DNA of 64,000 bases, taken from positions 2,294,001-2,358,000 of the forward strand of contig CAVTJL010000001.1 of NCBI GenBank assembly GCA_963735065.1, in the 5' to 3' direction. The translations under genes and the position numbers were made by a program. Under the pieces are notes generated by a model. The model had not been told where the DNA came from, searched no databases, and was given only the letters and a program-made list of their open reading frames with translations. Positions 1 through 8,433 of this stretch are shown here, piece after piece. This DNA comes from CAVTJL01 sp963735065. GTDB taxonomy: Bacteria > Pseudomonadota > Alphaproteobacteria > Geminicoccales > Geminicoccaceae. Positions within the stretch are counted from its first letter, which is position 1; every line of letters begins with the position of its first letter.

Positions 1-335
1 TTGGCCGAGACCTCGTCGAAGCGGTCGAGGAGCGCCTTCGTCTCCTTCACACCCTCCATGACGTTGCCCAGGACGTCCTTGGCGGGGTCCAGATGCGGCT
101 CCTGCTGCAAAAAGCCCACCTTGACGCCGTCGGCGGACCAGGCCTCGCCCGCATAGTCGTGATCGAGCCCGGCCATGATCTTCAAGAGCGTCGATTTGCC
201 GGCGCCGTTGACGCCGAGCACGCCGATCTTGGCGCCGGGCAGGAAGGCGAGCGTGATGTTCTTCAGGATCTCCTTCCCGCCGGGGAAGGTTTTCGTCAGG
301 TTCCGCATCACATAGATGTATTGGTAGGCCGCCAT
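1..335 (-). CDS. ettA: Energy-dependent translational throttle protein EttA (ABC-F ATPase), N-terminal part only
   Basis: Only the first ~111 codons are in the window; the gene runs off the left edge. EttA is a cytosolic ABC-F ATPase that binds the ribosomal E site and gates the first steps of elongation according to energy charge. Visible are the opening MAAYQYIYVMRNLTKTFP and a Walker A motif GVNGAGKST near residue 40. The GEAWSADGVKVGFLQQEP stretch contains the Q-loop and matches the EttA subfamily rather than Uup or YheS. The ATG at 335 follows a strong AGGAGGCG ribosome binding site. The next gene on the same strand is almost 400 bp upstream, so ettA probably has its own promoter. Confidence 0.9.
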   Translation of the reverse strand, partial: MAAYQYIYVMRNLTKTFPGGKEILKNITLAFLPGAKIGVLGVNGAGKSTLLKIMAGLDHDYAGEAWSADGVKVGFLQQEPHLDPAKDVLGNVMEGVKETKALLDRFDEVSA

Positions 336-729
336 CGGCACGCCTCCTCGAGAGCGCAAGGGGTGGGGATCGTTGCCGCGGCTTTTATCAGCGATGGGGC
401 AAGATCGGAAGGTGGGGCAACGGGGGCTTGCGTGGGCCGAGGCGCGGTCCCCTTCTGCCGAATGGGATCTCGTGGTGACGGAGGTGATCCGATGCTGCGT
501 ATCACGCTGTGCTCGATGCGTGCGCTTCTCGCCGGCATCGAGGCTCTTCTTGGTCCGCTCGTGAGTGGGGGCCGGCGGCCCTCGCACGCCGCATTTCGGG
601 CGCGCCTGCCGTTGCAGGAGGTGCCGAGCGAGGTGGTGGTCGGGCAGGGCCGCGACGAGCGGTGACGACAGGTCACCAGCCCCTGGGCATGCGCGTGCCG
701 TCGATGCGGCGCCGGCTCGTGGAGCGCGG
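336..729. other. Intergenic stretch without a recognisable gene
   Basis: About 390 bases separate the ettA start from the end of the methyltransferase gene. Open frames cross it on both strands, but their translations are arginine/proline-rich with no family resemblance, as expected of shadow frames in GC-rich DNA. It should contain the ettA promoter; I could not fix a convincing -35/-10 pair. No repeat, RNA or terminator with a T-run was seen. Confidence 0.5.
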
Positions 730-1396
730 CTAGCCCTTCCGTCTCAGCACCAGGAGCACGACGCCGTCGGCCATGAAGGTGCGGCGGTCGAGGATCTCGA
801 GGCCGGCGGCGGCGAGGTGGTGCTCGGTCGTGGCGTCGAAGCGGGCGGCGAAGGCCCAGCGCAGCCAGGGCGAGAGGCAGCGCCGCCAGAGGCGCGTGCC
901 GAGCTTCTGCGAGGGGTGATAGTCGAGCAGCAGCAGGCGGCCGTCCGGGCGCAGGACGCGCCGCAGCTCGCGCAGGGCCGGGGCCTGGAGCTCGTCGGGC
1001 AGGCAGAGCAGCACGAAGGTGATGGCGATCGTGTCGAAGCTGGCGTCGGGGAGGTCGAGCTCGAGCAGGTTCATCTGGCGCAGGTCGACGCGGCGGCCGA
1101 GCCGGGTGGCACGGCGGTGGGCGCGCGCCAGCATGGCCGGGCTGGCGTCCACGCCGGTCACCTCGGCGCCGGAGGGGATAGAAGGGCATGTTGCAGCCGG
1201 TGCCGACGCCCGCATCGAGGATGCGGCCCCTTGCGTGGCGGAAGAGCAGGGCGCGCAGGTGCTGCTTCCAGCTGCGCTCGTAGACGGCGTCCAGGAGATC
1301 GTAGAGGGGTGCTATGCGCTCGTAGGTGCGAAGGCAGCTCTCGATGCGGGCGTCGGCCGGCTCGCCGCCGAGGGACGCTGCGTGCCCGTTCGGCAT
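730..1396 (-). pseudogene. Class I SAM-dependent methyltransferase (UbiE-like), apparent +1 frameshift
   Basis: The product is a SAM-dependent methyltransferase of the UbiE/Methyltransf_11 type; the substrate is unknown. The start at 1396 gives an N-terminal part that includes the SAM-binding motif I, ILDAGVGTG, then NMPFYP. The rest (SGAEVTGVDASPAMLARAH, then LRRVLRPDGRLLLLDYHPSQ) lies in another frame. Removing one base from the four-G run at 1174-1177 (four C on the coding strand) restores a continuous protein of about 221 residues with normal motif spacing. This is therefore either an inactivating insertion or a homopolymer error. It lies 37 bp downstream of the desaturase on the same strand, so the two probably form a lipid-modification operon. 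Confidence 0.75.
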
Positions 1397-1433
1397 GGTT
1401 CGTCCTCGCAGAAGGGTCTGGTCGCTGGGTGTC

Positions 1434-2390
1434 TCAGGGGCGCTCGAGCGTGGTTGCCGGCAGGGGGATCGGTCCGCGGAGCTGGCGCCAGGGCCTGACA
1501 AAATAGCTGCCGCTGGTGGCGGCGCCGTCGCGCTCGAGCTGGGCCTGGAGCGCGGTCCAGGGCAGGGCCGGGTGGCGATGATGGGTGCCGTGCAGGTTGC
1601 TGCTCAAGATCAGCGCGCCCAAGGGCTGGGGGATGCGAAGGTCGTAGCCCTGGTCGGGGTCGGCGAGCGGCCCCTCATAGTGCGGGGCGTTGTCCATGAA
1701 GGAGACGAGGAAGGCGCGGCCCAGGAAGGCGCCCGCGAGCCAGGGCCACCAGGGCCCGTAGAGCCAGAGGCTCAGGAGGACCAGGGCCAGGGTGGCGAGG
1801 GCGTCGAGCCGGATCCGGCGCAGGCGGCCCGTCGCCAGGAGCTGGCGCTCGGCGCGGTCGGCCATGCCTGCGGCCTCGGGATCGCCCTCGTAGAAGAGGC
1901 GGCGGACGATCGGGCGGAGCAGGCGGCGCGGCAGGAGGCTCAAGGGACCGCTCACCGCCTCCACGGTGTAGAGGCCGAAGAGCAGGCGGGGGTAGTAGAC
2001 GAGGGCCGCCCCGAGCCAGGAGCGCCGGGTCGGGTCGAAGAATTCCGGGCGCTCGGTCGCCCGCGCGTTCAGCGCGTGATGCGAGAGGTGGCCGAAGCGG
2101 AGCACGGCGTAGGGTGCGCCGAAGAGGATCGCCAGAAGGCGGCCGAGCGCCTCGTTGGCTCGGGGCCAGGGCAGCAGCCGGCCGTGGATCGCCTCGTGCA
2201 GGGTGGCCCAATGCGGCACCGTGGCGAGGATCAGCAAGAGGTAGGCCGGCAGGAGAAGGAGTGGACTCGTGCTCTCTAGGAGGGCCGGCATGACGAGGAG
2301 GAGCGTCAGGTTGGCCGCGATGAGCATGACGGCGAGAACAAGATTGAGCGCCGCCGGCACGGCGGCTTCCCGCGATAGCGAGGCCTGCAT
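1434..2390 (-). CDS. Fatty acid desaturase family membrane protein
   Basis: A 318-residue integral membrane di-iron desaturase or hydroxylase. The three histidine boxes of the family are all present: HEAIHG near residue 67, HLSHH near 100 and HGTHHRHP near 267. Hydrophobic segments lie before the first box (about residues 12-60) and between the second and third (about 205-235). These enzymes introduce double bonds or hydroxyls into acyl chains or carotenoid/sterol-like lipids; the substrate cannot be read from sequence. The next gene is the methyltransferase at 730-1396, which suggests successive modification of one lipid. Confidence 0.85.
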   Translation of the reverse strand: MQASLSREAAVPAALNLVLAVMLIAANLTLLLVMPALLESTSPLLLLPAYLLLILATVPHWATLHEAIHGRLLPWPRANEALGRLLAILFGAPYAVLRFGHLSHHALNARATERPEFFDPTRRSWLGAALVYYPRLLFGLYTVEAVSGPLSLLPRRLLRPIVRRLFYEGDPEAAGMADRAERQLLATGRLRRIRLDALATLALVLLSLWLYGPWWPWLAGAFLGRAFLVSFMDNAPHYEGPLADPDQGYDLRIPQPLGALILSSNLHGTHHRHPALPWTALQAQLERDGAATSGSYFVRPWRQLRGPIPLPATTLERP

Positions 2391-2475
2391 GACCGTCCCC
2401 CGATGGGCGGACGCGGGGCGTCCGCCAGCCTAGCTCAGGACGGTGCGAGGCCTAGGCCTGATCGGTGACGGGATC

Positions 2476-2498
2476 GTGACGCCCCCTGGGGGCGTCAC
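2476..2498 (-). terminator. Terminator-like hairpin after the aminotransferase gene
   Basis: A perfect 10-bp inverted repeat (GTGACGCCCC / GGGGCGTCAC, loop CTG) begins 3 bases after the aminotransferase stop codon. No T-run follows on either strand, so intrinsic termination is unproven. Such hairpins are common at 3' ends in GC-rich alphaproteobacteria. Confidence 0.5.
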
Positions 2499-2501
2499 GC
2501 C

Positions 2502-3665
2502 TCAGCCCAGATAGCGGCGGATGCGCTCGGCCGCTTCCTGGATCGCCTCGGTCGAGGCGGCGTAGGAGAAGCGGATATAGCCTTCGCCGTAGATGCCGAA
2601 GCTGGTGCCGCTGATGATGGCGACCCCGACCTCGCTCAAGAGCTCGTCCTGGAGCTGGCGGGAGGTCTTGCCGGTGCCCTCGATGTTGGGGAACGCATAG
2701 AAGGCGCCGCCCGGCATGACGCAGCGGAAGCCGGGGATGCGGTTCAGCTCGTCCACGATGATGTGGCGCCGCTTGTCGAAGGTCTCGACCATGCGGTCGA
2801 CGGGATCCTGGGGCCCGTTCAAGGCCTCGATGCCGGCCCATTGGGTCGCGGCGTTCACACAGGAGTTGACGTTGATCGCGAGCCTGGTCGCGTGCTCGGC
2901 AAGGTTGCCGGGCCACACGCCCCAGCCGATGCGCCAGCCGGTCATGGCGTAGGTCTTGGACCAGCCGTCGAGGAGGATGAGGCGGTCCTCGATCTCGGGA
3001 TATTGGGTCAGGGAGGCGTGCGGCACGCCGTCGTAGCACATGCGCGCATAGATCTCGTCGGACATGACGACGACGTGCGGGAAGCGCTCGAGGCCCTTCA
3101 CGAAGGCGTCGAGCTCGGACTTGGGGACGATGCCGCCCGTGGGGTTGGCCGGGCTGTTGACGATGATGAGCCGCGTCGCGGGTGTTATCTGCGCCAGCAC
3201 CTCCTCGGCCGAGAAGGCAAAGCCCTTGGATTCGTGCAGGGCGATCGGCACGGCCTTGGCGCCGGTGAACTCGATCATCGAGCGGTAGATGGGAAAGCCC
3301 GGGTCCGGATACATGATCTCCGCCCCCGGCTCGCCGAACATCATGATGGCGAAGGCCATCGTGACCTTGCCGCCCGGGACGATGACGATGCGCTCGGGAT
3401 CGACGGTCACGCCGCGGTTGCGGTGCATGTCCTGGGCCACCGCCTCGCGCAAGGGGAGGATGCCGTTGGCCGGGGTGTAGCCGTGATGGCCGTCCTTGAG
3501 CGCCTTGCAGCCGGCCTCGACGATGTTGGGCGGGGTCGGGAAGTCGGGCTGGCCGATCCCGAGATTGATGATGCTCTTGCCGGCCTGGGCAAGGCGCGTG
3601 GCGCGGGCCAGCACCTCGAAGGCGCTTTCGGTGCCGAGACGATGCATGGCGGCTGCGAGCTGCAT
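2502..3665 (-). CDS. Class I/II PLP-dependent aminotransferase
   Basis: A 387-residue fold-type I aminotransferase of the aspartate aminotransferase superfamily. Landmarks in order are GIGQPDFPTPP near residue 38, the cofactor-binding stretch PGGKVTMAFA, NSPANPTGG near 168, and the PLP lysine in DGWSKTYAMTGWRIGWG near 233. FGIYGEGYIRFSYA near the end holds the carboxylate-binding arginine. The amino acid substrate is not evident. The ATG at 3665 is chosen because GGGAGGG lies about 10 bases upstream; an in-frame start at 3770 would add an unrelated leader. The gene is divergent from the TPP-riboswitch/thiM unit. Confidence 0.9.
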   Translation of the reverse strand: MQLAAAMHRLGTESAFEVLARATRLAQAGKSIINLGIGQPDFPTPPNIVEAGCKALKDGHHGYTPANGILPLREAVAQDMHRNRGVTVDPERIVIVPGGKVTMAFAIMMFGEPGAEIMYPDPGFPIYRSMIEFTGAKAVPIALHESKGFAFSAEEVLAQITPATRLIIVNSPANPTGGIVPKSELDAFVKGLERFPHVVVMSDEIYARMCYDGVPHASLTQYPEIEDRLILLDGWSKTYAMTGWRIGWGVWPGNLAEHATRLAINVNSCVNAATQWAGIEALNGPQDPVDRMVETFDKRRHIIVDELNRIPGFRCVMPGGAFYAFPNIEGTGKTSRQLQDELLSEVGVAIISGTSFGIYGEGYIRFSYAASTEAIQEAAERIRRYLG

Positions 3666-3780
3666 GCTGCTGACCCTCCCTTCCAACGGTGGCGGCGGAA
3701 CATGCCACCGCCGGCGCCGCTCTGCAATCGCCGGCCCAGTACTTGCCGTCGCAGCTCTCGATACCCACACTCATCTGTCA

Positions 3781-3854
3781 CGGCCGGGGTGTCCCTCGAG
3801 GACTGAGAGCATACCCGTGGAACCTGATCTGGATCATGCCAGCGCAGGGAGCCG
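3781..3854 (+). promoter_or_regulatory. TPP riboswitch (THI element) upstream of thiM
   Basis: The sequence carries the conserved THI-box elements in order: GGGGTGTCC, then CTGAGA, ACCC, then AACCTGATCTGGATCATGCC and AGCGCAGGGA. The closing P1 helix is CGGC (3781-3784) with GCCG (3851-3854). TPP binding would repress thiM-thiE. Sixty bases downstream lies the thiM ribosome binding site (GGGGAGG, 3914-3920). A C-rich run, CCCCTCTCCCC at 3864-3874, could pair with it with a single bulge. Control by sequestering the ribosome binding site is therefore plausible, but that is inference. Confidence 0.95.
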
Positions 3855-3927
3855 ATCCGAGCGCCCCTCTCCCCGACCGTCCCGCTCAGATCCGGCAGAC
3901 CCTGCCTTTGCCTGGGGAGGATCGGCC

Positions 3928-4740
3928 TTGGACTACCCGCGCCTTGCCTGGAACGCGCTCTGCCGCCTGCGCGAGCGGCGGCCGCTCGTTCAGAACATCA
4001 CGAACTTCGTCGCGATGGACGCCTCGGCCAATCTGCTGCTGGCGATCGGCGCCTCGCCTGCGATGGTGCATGCCGTCGAGGAGGTCGAGGAGTTCGGCCG
4101 CATCGCCGATGCGCTCGTCGTCAACATCGGCACGCTTTCGGCAGCCTGGGTCGAGGGCATGGAGAAGGCGGCGCGCGGTGCCACGGCGGCCGGCAAGCCC
4201 TGGGTCCTCGATCCGGTGGGGTGTGGTGCCACCAGCTATCGGACCGAATGGGCACGGCGGCTTCTCGAGCTGCAGCCCTCCGTCGTGCGCGGCAACGCCT
4301 CCGAGGTCATGGCGCTGGCGGGCGCTGCGGGGGCGGTGACGCGCGGCGTCGACAGCACGGTCGGCACCGAGGCCGCCTTGGATGCGGCGGCAGCGCTGGC
4401 CCGCTCGTCCGGTGCCGTCGTGGCCGTCACCGGGGTCACCGACTATGTGCATGACGGCGAGCGCTGCCTCGCGGTCGCCAACGGCCATGCGCTGATGCCT
4501 TATGTGACGGCGCTGGGCTGCGCCCTCAGCGCCGTGGTGGCCGGCTTCCTCGTCGTCGAGGGCGATCGCCGGCTCGCCGCCGCCGAGGCGCTGGCCGTGT
4601 TCGGCCTTGCGGGCGAGATCGCAGCCCAGGGGGCCACGGGCCCGGGGACCTTCAGGGCGCGCCTTGCCGATACGCTCTATGGCCTGGACGAGGCGACGGT
4701 GGTGGCGGGCGTGCGCATCCGGGAGGCGGGCGAGGCGTGA
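3928..4740 (+). CDS. thiM: Hydroxyethylthiazole kinase ThiM
   Basis: ThiM phosphorylates 4-methyl-5-(2-hydroxyethyl)thiazole with ATP in thiamine salvage. The 270-residue product has the family landmarks PLVQNITNFVAMD near residue 22, DPVGCGATSYR near 94, RGNASEV near 121, and ALGCALSAVVAGF near 194 with the catalytic cysteine in the conserved GC(T/A)LS-like position. No ATG suits the N-terminus. The TTG at 3928 is preceded at 7 bases by GGGGAGG and gives a start typical of the family. It is controlled by the TPP riboswitch just upstream and overlaps thiE by 4 bases (GTGA). Confidence 0.93.
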   Translation: MDYPRLAWNALCRLRERRPLVQNITNFVAMDASANLLLAIGASPAMVHAVEEVEEFGRIADALVVNIGTLSAAWVEGMEKAARGATAAGKPWVLDPVGCGATSYRTEWARRLLELQPSVVRGNASEVMALAGAAGAVTRGVDSTVGTEAALDAAAALARSSGAVVAVTGVTDYVHDGERCLAVANGHALMPYVTALGCALSAVVAGFLVVEGDRRLAAAEALAVFGLAGEIAAQGATGPGTFRARLADTLYGLDEATVVAGVRIREAGEA

Positions 4741-5390
4741 GCCGGCTCGATCCCAGGCTCTACCTCGTCACCGATCCGGGTCTCGTCGGCGACCGCGATC
4801 TGCCGGCCCTGGTCGAGGCCGTGGCGCGGGCAGGCGTCACCCTCGTCCAGCTTCGGGACAAGCAGGCATCGACGGCGACCCTGCTCCGCCTCGCGCTGGC
4901 GCTCGTGGAGCGCCTGCGGCCGCTGGGCGTGCCGGTGATCGTGAACGACCGGGCCGATGTGGCCCTGGCGGCGGGCGCTGCCGGCGTGCATGTCGGGCAG
5001 AGCGACCTGCCGGCGCCGCTTGCGCGTCGCGTGACCGGTGGCGACAAGCTCGTCGGCCTCTCGATCGAGCGTCTGGGGGAGATGGACGGCGCGGGCATCG
5101 AGGAGGCGGACTACCTGGCCGCGAGCCCGGTCTTCGCGACCGCGACCAAGGCCGACATCGCCCCGCCGCTGGGGCTCGAGGGGCTGGCGGCGATGCGCGC
5201 AAGGACCAAAAAGCCCATCGTCGCCATCGGCGGGATCGATCCCGAGCGTGCGGCCGCGGCGATCGAGCATGGTGCCGATGGGGTGGCCGTGGTCTCGGCC
5301 ATCCTGGCCGCGGACGATCCCGTCGCCGCGACGGCTGCCATGCGCGCCGTCATCGACGCATCCCTCGCCCGGCGGCGCCGGCTCCGCTAA
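4737..5390 (+). CDS. thiE: Thiamine-phosphate synthase ThiE
   Basis: ThiE joins HMP diphosphate and thiazole phosphate to form thiamine monophosphate in the cytosol. The 217-residue protein is a TIM barrel with RLYLVTDP at the N-terminus, VQLRDK near residue 38, NDRADVALAAGAAGVHVGQ near 69, ASPVFATATK near 128 and IGGIDPERA near 161. It begins with GTG inside the thiM stop codon, so the two are translationally coupled and share the riboswitch. The next step, the kinase ThiL, is encoded separately at 39674-40633. Confidence 0.95.
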   Translation: MSRLDPRLYLVTDPGLVGDRDLPALVEAVARAGVTLVQLRDKQASTATLLRLALALVERLRPLGVPVIVNDRADVALAAGAAGVHVGQSDLPAPLARRVTGGDKLVGLSIERLGEMDGAGIEEADYLAASPVFATATKADIAPPLGLEGLAAMRARTKKPIVAIGGIDPERAAAAIEHGADGVAVVSAILAADDPVAATAAMRAVIDASLARRRRLR

Positions 5391-5422
5391 GAGGAGCAGG
5401 TCACCAGCTGGGGGAATCGAGG

Positions 5423-6571
5423 ATGAACAGGGAGAGCGAGGCCTGGAATCGGTCGCTCATCGGGCAGCAGGGCGACAGGTTGCGGATCGACACGCCCGCG
5501 CTCGTTCTCGATCTCGATGCCTTCGAGGCGAACGTCGCGACGATGGCGAAGCTCGCGGCCGAGCGCGGCATCGGCCTTCGGCCGCACGCCAAGACCCACA
5601 AATCCGTCGAGATCGCCCGCCGGCAGCTCGCCGCGGGTGCCGTCGGGATCTGCTGCGCCAAGATCTCCGAGGCCGAGGCGCTGGCCGCGGGCGGGCTCGA
5701 CCATCTGCACCTCACCTCGGCGATCCTCGGGCAGAGCAAGCTGCCCCGTCTCCTCGAGCTCAACGCCAAGCTCGAGGATCTCACGCTGGTGACCGACGAC
5801 CCGGCCCATGCGCGCGAGCTGGCCGAGGCGGCGGCCGGGGCCGGCCAGACGCTGCGCGTGCTGATCGTGGTCGATGTCGGCGCGCACCGTTTCGGCGTGA
5901 CCAGGACCGAGGACGTGATCGAGCTCGCGAAGCTGGTGGCGGCCAGCCCCTCGCTGAAGCTCGAGGGCATCCAGGGCTATGCGGGTCAGGTCCAGCATAT
6001 CCACGACTACGAGACGCGCCGCAGCCAGTCGCACGCCGCCGTCCAGCCGCTGAAGCACGCCCGGGACGCCCTTCTCGAGGCCGGGTTTCCCTGCCCGATC
6101 GTCACGGGTGCTGGCACCGGCACGCACGACTTCGAGCACGAGCTGAAGATCTTCACCGACATCCAGGTGGGCTCCTACATCTTCATGGATGTCGACTACG
6201 ACGCGGTGCAGCTGACCGCCGACGGCAGCAGGCGCTTCAAGAACGCGCTCTTCATCGCGACGCGGGTCGTGAGCGCCCGGCATCCGGGCTTCGTCACGAC
6301 CGATGCGGGCAGCAAGAGCTTCGCGGTCGACGGCCCCAAGCCCGTCGTCTTCTCGGGTGCTCCCGAAGGGTCCACCTACGCCATGGCCGGCGACCAGTTC
6401 GGCCGGCTCACGGTGCCCGAGGGGGAGCCCCTGCCGCCGCTCGGCACGCTCGTCGCCTGCGTCGTGCCGCACTGCGATCCGAACGTTAACCTCTACGACG
6501 TCTACACCTGCGTGCGCGGCGACAAGGTCGAGGCGCTGTGGCCCGTGGACGCGCGCGGCGGCACCAGCTGA
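5423..6571 (+). CDS. D-threonine aldolase / DSD1-type PLP enzyme (alanine racemase fold)
   Basis: A 382-residue fold-type III PLP enzyme of the D-threonine aldolase/3-hydroxy-D-aspartate aldolase/D-serine dehydratase group. The N-terminal barrel carries the PLP lysine in RPHAKTHKS near residue 58, and VDVGAHRFGV near 155 belongs to the same domain. The C-terminal HCDPNVNLYD near 353 supplies the metal-binding H-x-D pair typical of D-threonine aldolases. The exact substrate is uncertain: D-threonine, beta-hydroxyaspartate and D-serine are all possible. It starts 32 bp after thiE and may be in the same transcript, but no link to thiamine is evident. Confidence 0.85.
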   Translation: MNRESEAWNRSLIGQQGDRLRIDTPALVLDLDAFEANVATMAKLAAERGIGLRPHAKTHKSVEIARRQLAAGAVGICCAKISEAEALAAGGLDHLHLTSAILGQSKLPRLLELNAKLEDLTLVTDDPAHARELAEAAAGAGQTLRVLIVVDVGAHRFGVTRTEDVIELAKLVAASPSLKLEGIQGYAGQVQHIHDYETRRSQSHAAVQPLKHARDALLEAGFPCPIVTGAGTGTHDFEHELKIFTDIQVGSYIFMDVDYDAVQLTADGSRRFKNALFIATRVVSARHPGFVTTDAGSKSFAVDGPKPVVFSGAPEGSTYAMAGDQFGRLTVPEGEPLPPLGTLVACVVPHCDPNVNLYDVYTCVRGDKVEALWPVDARGGTS

Positions 6572-6605
6572 GCAACCGGTGGGCCGCCCGGTCGGGGAGG
6601 CTTCC

Positions 6606-7034
6606 ATGCGGGCACCGCGGATGACGCTCGAGGCGTTCGAGGCCTTGGCGACCGAAGGGGTGCCCTATGTGGGCCAGCTCGGCTGCCGGGTCGAGCGCTT
6701 CGCGTGGGGGGCGGTCGACGTGCGGCTGCCCTACCGGGACATGCTGCTGCGGCCCGGCGGGACGGTCTGCGGCCCGGCGATGATGGCCCTGGCGGACATC
6801 ACCCTTTATGGCGTCGTGCTCTCGATGATCGGCCCGGTCGAGCTCGCGGTGACGACGGACCTCAACGTCCATTTCCTGCGCAAGCCGGCACCTGGCGATC
6901 TTCTCGCCCGCGGCCGCATCCTCAAGCTCGGCACGCGGCTCGCCGTGGGCGAGGTCGAGATCCTGCCCCACGGCAAGGACGAGAGCGTGGCCCACGTGGT
7001 CGGCACCTACGCCATTCCCGGCCAGCGTCCCTAG
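6606..7034 (+). CDS. PaaI-family (hotdog-fold) thioesterase
   Basis: A 142-residue hotdog-fold acyl-CoA thioesterase-like protein. The central helix region RPGGTVCGPAMMALADITLYG near residue 43 and the strand LAVTTDLNVHFLRKPAPGDL near 80 are typical of the PaaI/YbgC-like group. The ATG at 6606 follows GGGGAGG at 5 bases. It sits between the PLP enzyme and the MFS exporter on the same strand with short gaps. The acyl substrate cannot be told from sequence. Confidence 0.85.
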   Translation: MRAPRMTLEAFEALATEGVPYVGQLGCRVERFAWGAVDVRLPYRDMLLRPGGTVCGPAMMALADITLYGVVLSMIGPVELAVTTDLNVHFLRKPAPGDLLARGRILKLGTRLAVGEVEILPHGKDESVAHVVGTYAIPGQRP

Positions 7035-7049
7035 GAGGCGCGTCTCTTG

Positions 7050-8297
7050 ATGGCGATCGCGCTGCCCGCCCGGTTCAAGCCCATCGCCAACGTTCTGGCC
7101 GAGCCGCTCTACGGCCGCTACGTGGCCGGCAACAGCATCTCGCTGATCGGCACCTGGCTGCAGCGCACGGCGGTGGGCTGGCTCGCCTGGGAGCTCACCC
7201 ATTCCACAACCTGGGTGGGGCTCGCCTCCTTCGCGGACCTCTTCCCGACCGTCTTCATCGGCCCCTTCGGCGGGGTGCTGGCCGACCGGATGCCGCGCCG
7301 CCGCATCATGCTCGTGACCCAGATCCTTCTGGCGATCCTGGCTGGCCTCCTCTGCCTGCTCGTCTTCTCGGGCATGATGACGGCGCCGCTGCTCGTCGTC
7401 CTCGTCATGGTCCAAGGCAGCCTCGCCGGCCTCAACCAGCCGGCGCGCCTCGCCCTGATCCCCGACCTCGTGAGCGCCGAGCACCTGCCGGCCGCAGTGG
7501 CGGTCAACAGCATCGTCTTCAATGGTGCCCGGTTCGTCGGCCCGGCGCTCGCCGGCATCGTGCTGGCGACGCTGGGCCTGCCCGCCGCCTTCGGGCTCAA
7601 CGCGCTGAGCTTTCTTGCCTTCATCTGGGCGCTGCTCGGCATCAGGCCGGACGAGAGCCGGCGCAGGGGCGGCAGGAAGAGCGTGCTGGCCGACCTGGGC
7701 GAGGGCGTTCTCTATGTCGCCCGCCACCCTGCGCTGGGGCCGCTGCTCCTGGCCCTGGCGCTGGCCGCCGTTCTCGTGCGGCCGCTGGCCGAGCTGCTGC
7801 CGGGCTTTGCCGGGCAGGTCTTCGGCGGCGGCGTCCAGACCCTGGCGCTCCTGAGCTCGACCCTGGGGGTGGGTGCCGTGCTGGGCGGGCTCTGGGTCGC
7901 CGGCCAGGACCGCCATAGGCTCCTGCCGCGCTGCCTGATGGCGCTGGCGGCCGTGACCCTGGCGGCCTTCGGCTTTGCGCTGGACAGGACGCTTTGGATC
8001 GCGGTGCCGACGATAGCGCTCTGCGGCTTCTTCCTGATCGTGCTGGGCGTCAGCGCGCAGACCCTGGTGCAGCTCCACGTCGCCAGCGAGGTGAGGGGCC
8101 GCGTGCTCAGCCTCTACGGCCTCATCTTCCGTGGCGGGCCGGCGCTGGGCGCTGTCGTCATGGGCACCATCGCCGATCGTGTCGGGCTGCAGCTCACGCT
8201 GGCCTGCGGCACCTTCGCCTTCGCCTGGGTCTGGCTGTGGCTCTGGCGCTCGCGCGCGAGGCTCGCCGCCGGCCTCGAGGGCGGCAAGGGCGATTGA
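7050..8297 (+). CDS. MFS transporter (EntS-like, MFS_3 family)
   Basis: A 415-residue inner-membrane transporter with about 12 hydrophobic segments. It resembles the EntS/MFS_3 exporters: SLIGTWLQRTAVGWLAWELT near the first helix, ADRMPRRRIML in the loop after helix 2, and LNQPARLALIPDLV near residue 131. The substrate is unknown. A strong AGGAGG at 7033-7038 serves either this ATG or the TTG three bases earlier (7047); both are in frame. The gene lies 15 bp downstream of the thioesterase stop and is probably co-transcribed with it. Confidence 0.85.
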   Translation: MAIALPARFKPIANVLAEPLYGRYVAGNSISLIGTWLQRTAVGWLAWELTHSTTWVGLASFADLFPTVFIGPFGGVLADRMPRRRIMLVTQILLAILAGLLCLLVFSGMMTAPLLVVLVMVQGSLAGLNQPARLALIPDLVSAEHLPAAVAVNSIVFNGARFVGPALAGIVLATLGLPAAFGLNALSFLAFIWALLGIRPDESRRRGGRKSVLADLGEGVLYVARHPALGPLLLALALAAVLVRPLAELLPGFAGQVFGGGVQTLALLSSTLGVGAVLGGLWVAGQDRHRLLPRCLMALAAVTLAAFGFALDRTLWIAVPTIALCGFFLIVLGVSAQTLVQLHVASEVRGRVLSLYGLIFRGGPALGAVVMGTIADRVGLQLTLACGTFAFAWVWLWLWRSRARLAAGLEGGKGD

Positions 8298-8433
8298 CAC
8301 AGGCGCCTCCAGCCCCTAAACGACCGGCTCCCGGGGGCCATGCTTGGCTCCCGAGCGTTTCCATGTTGTCCTCTCGCGCGCGGCCCTCAGGGGAGCGATG
8401 TGGCGCGGGGACCGATTGGCGGGCCCTAGACCG

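Noticed and set aside
308..1501. A single long minus-strand frame covering the methyltransferase and the region upstream of ettA
   Set aside because: Only its first part (1396 to about 1177) is coding-like. After the frameshift it continues as arginine/proline-rich shadow sequence.
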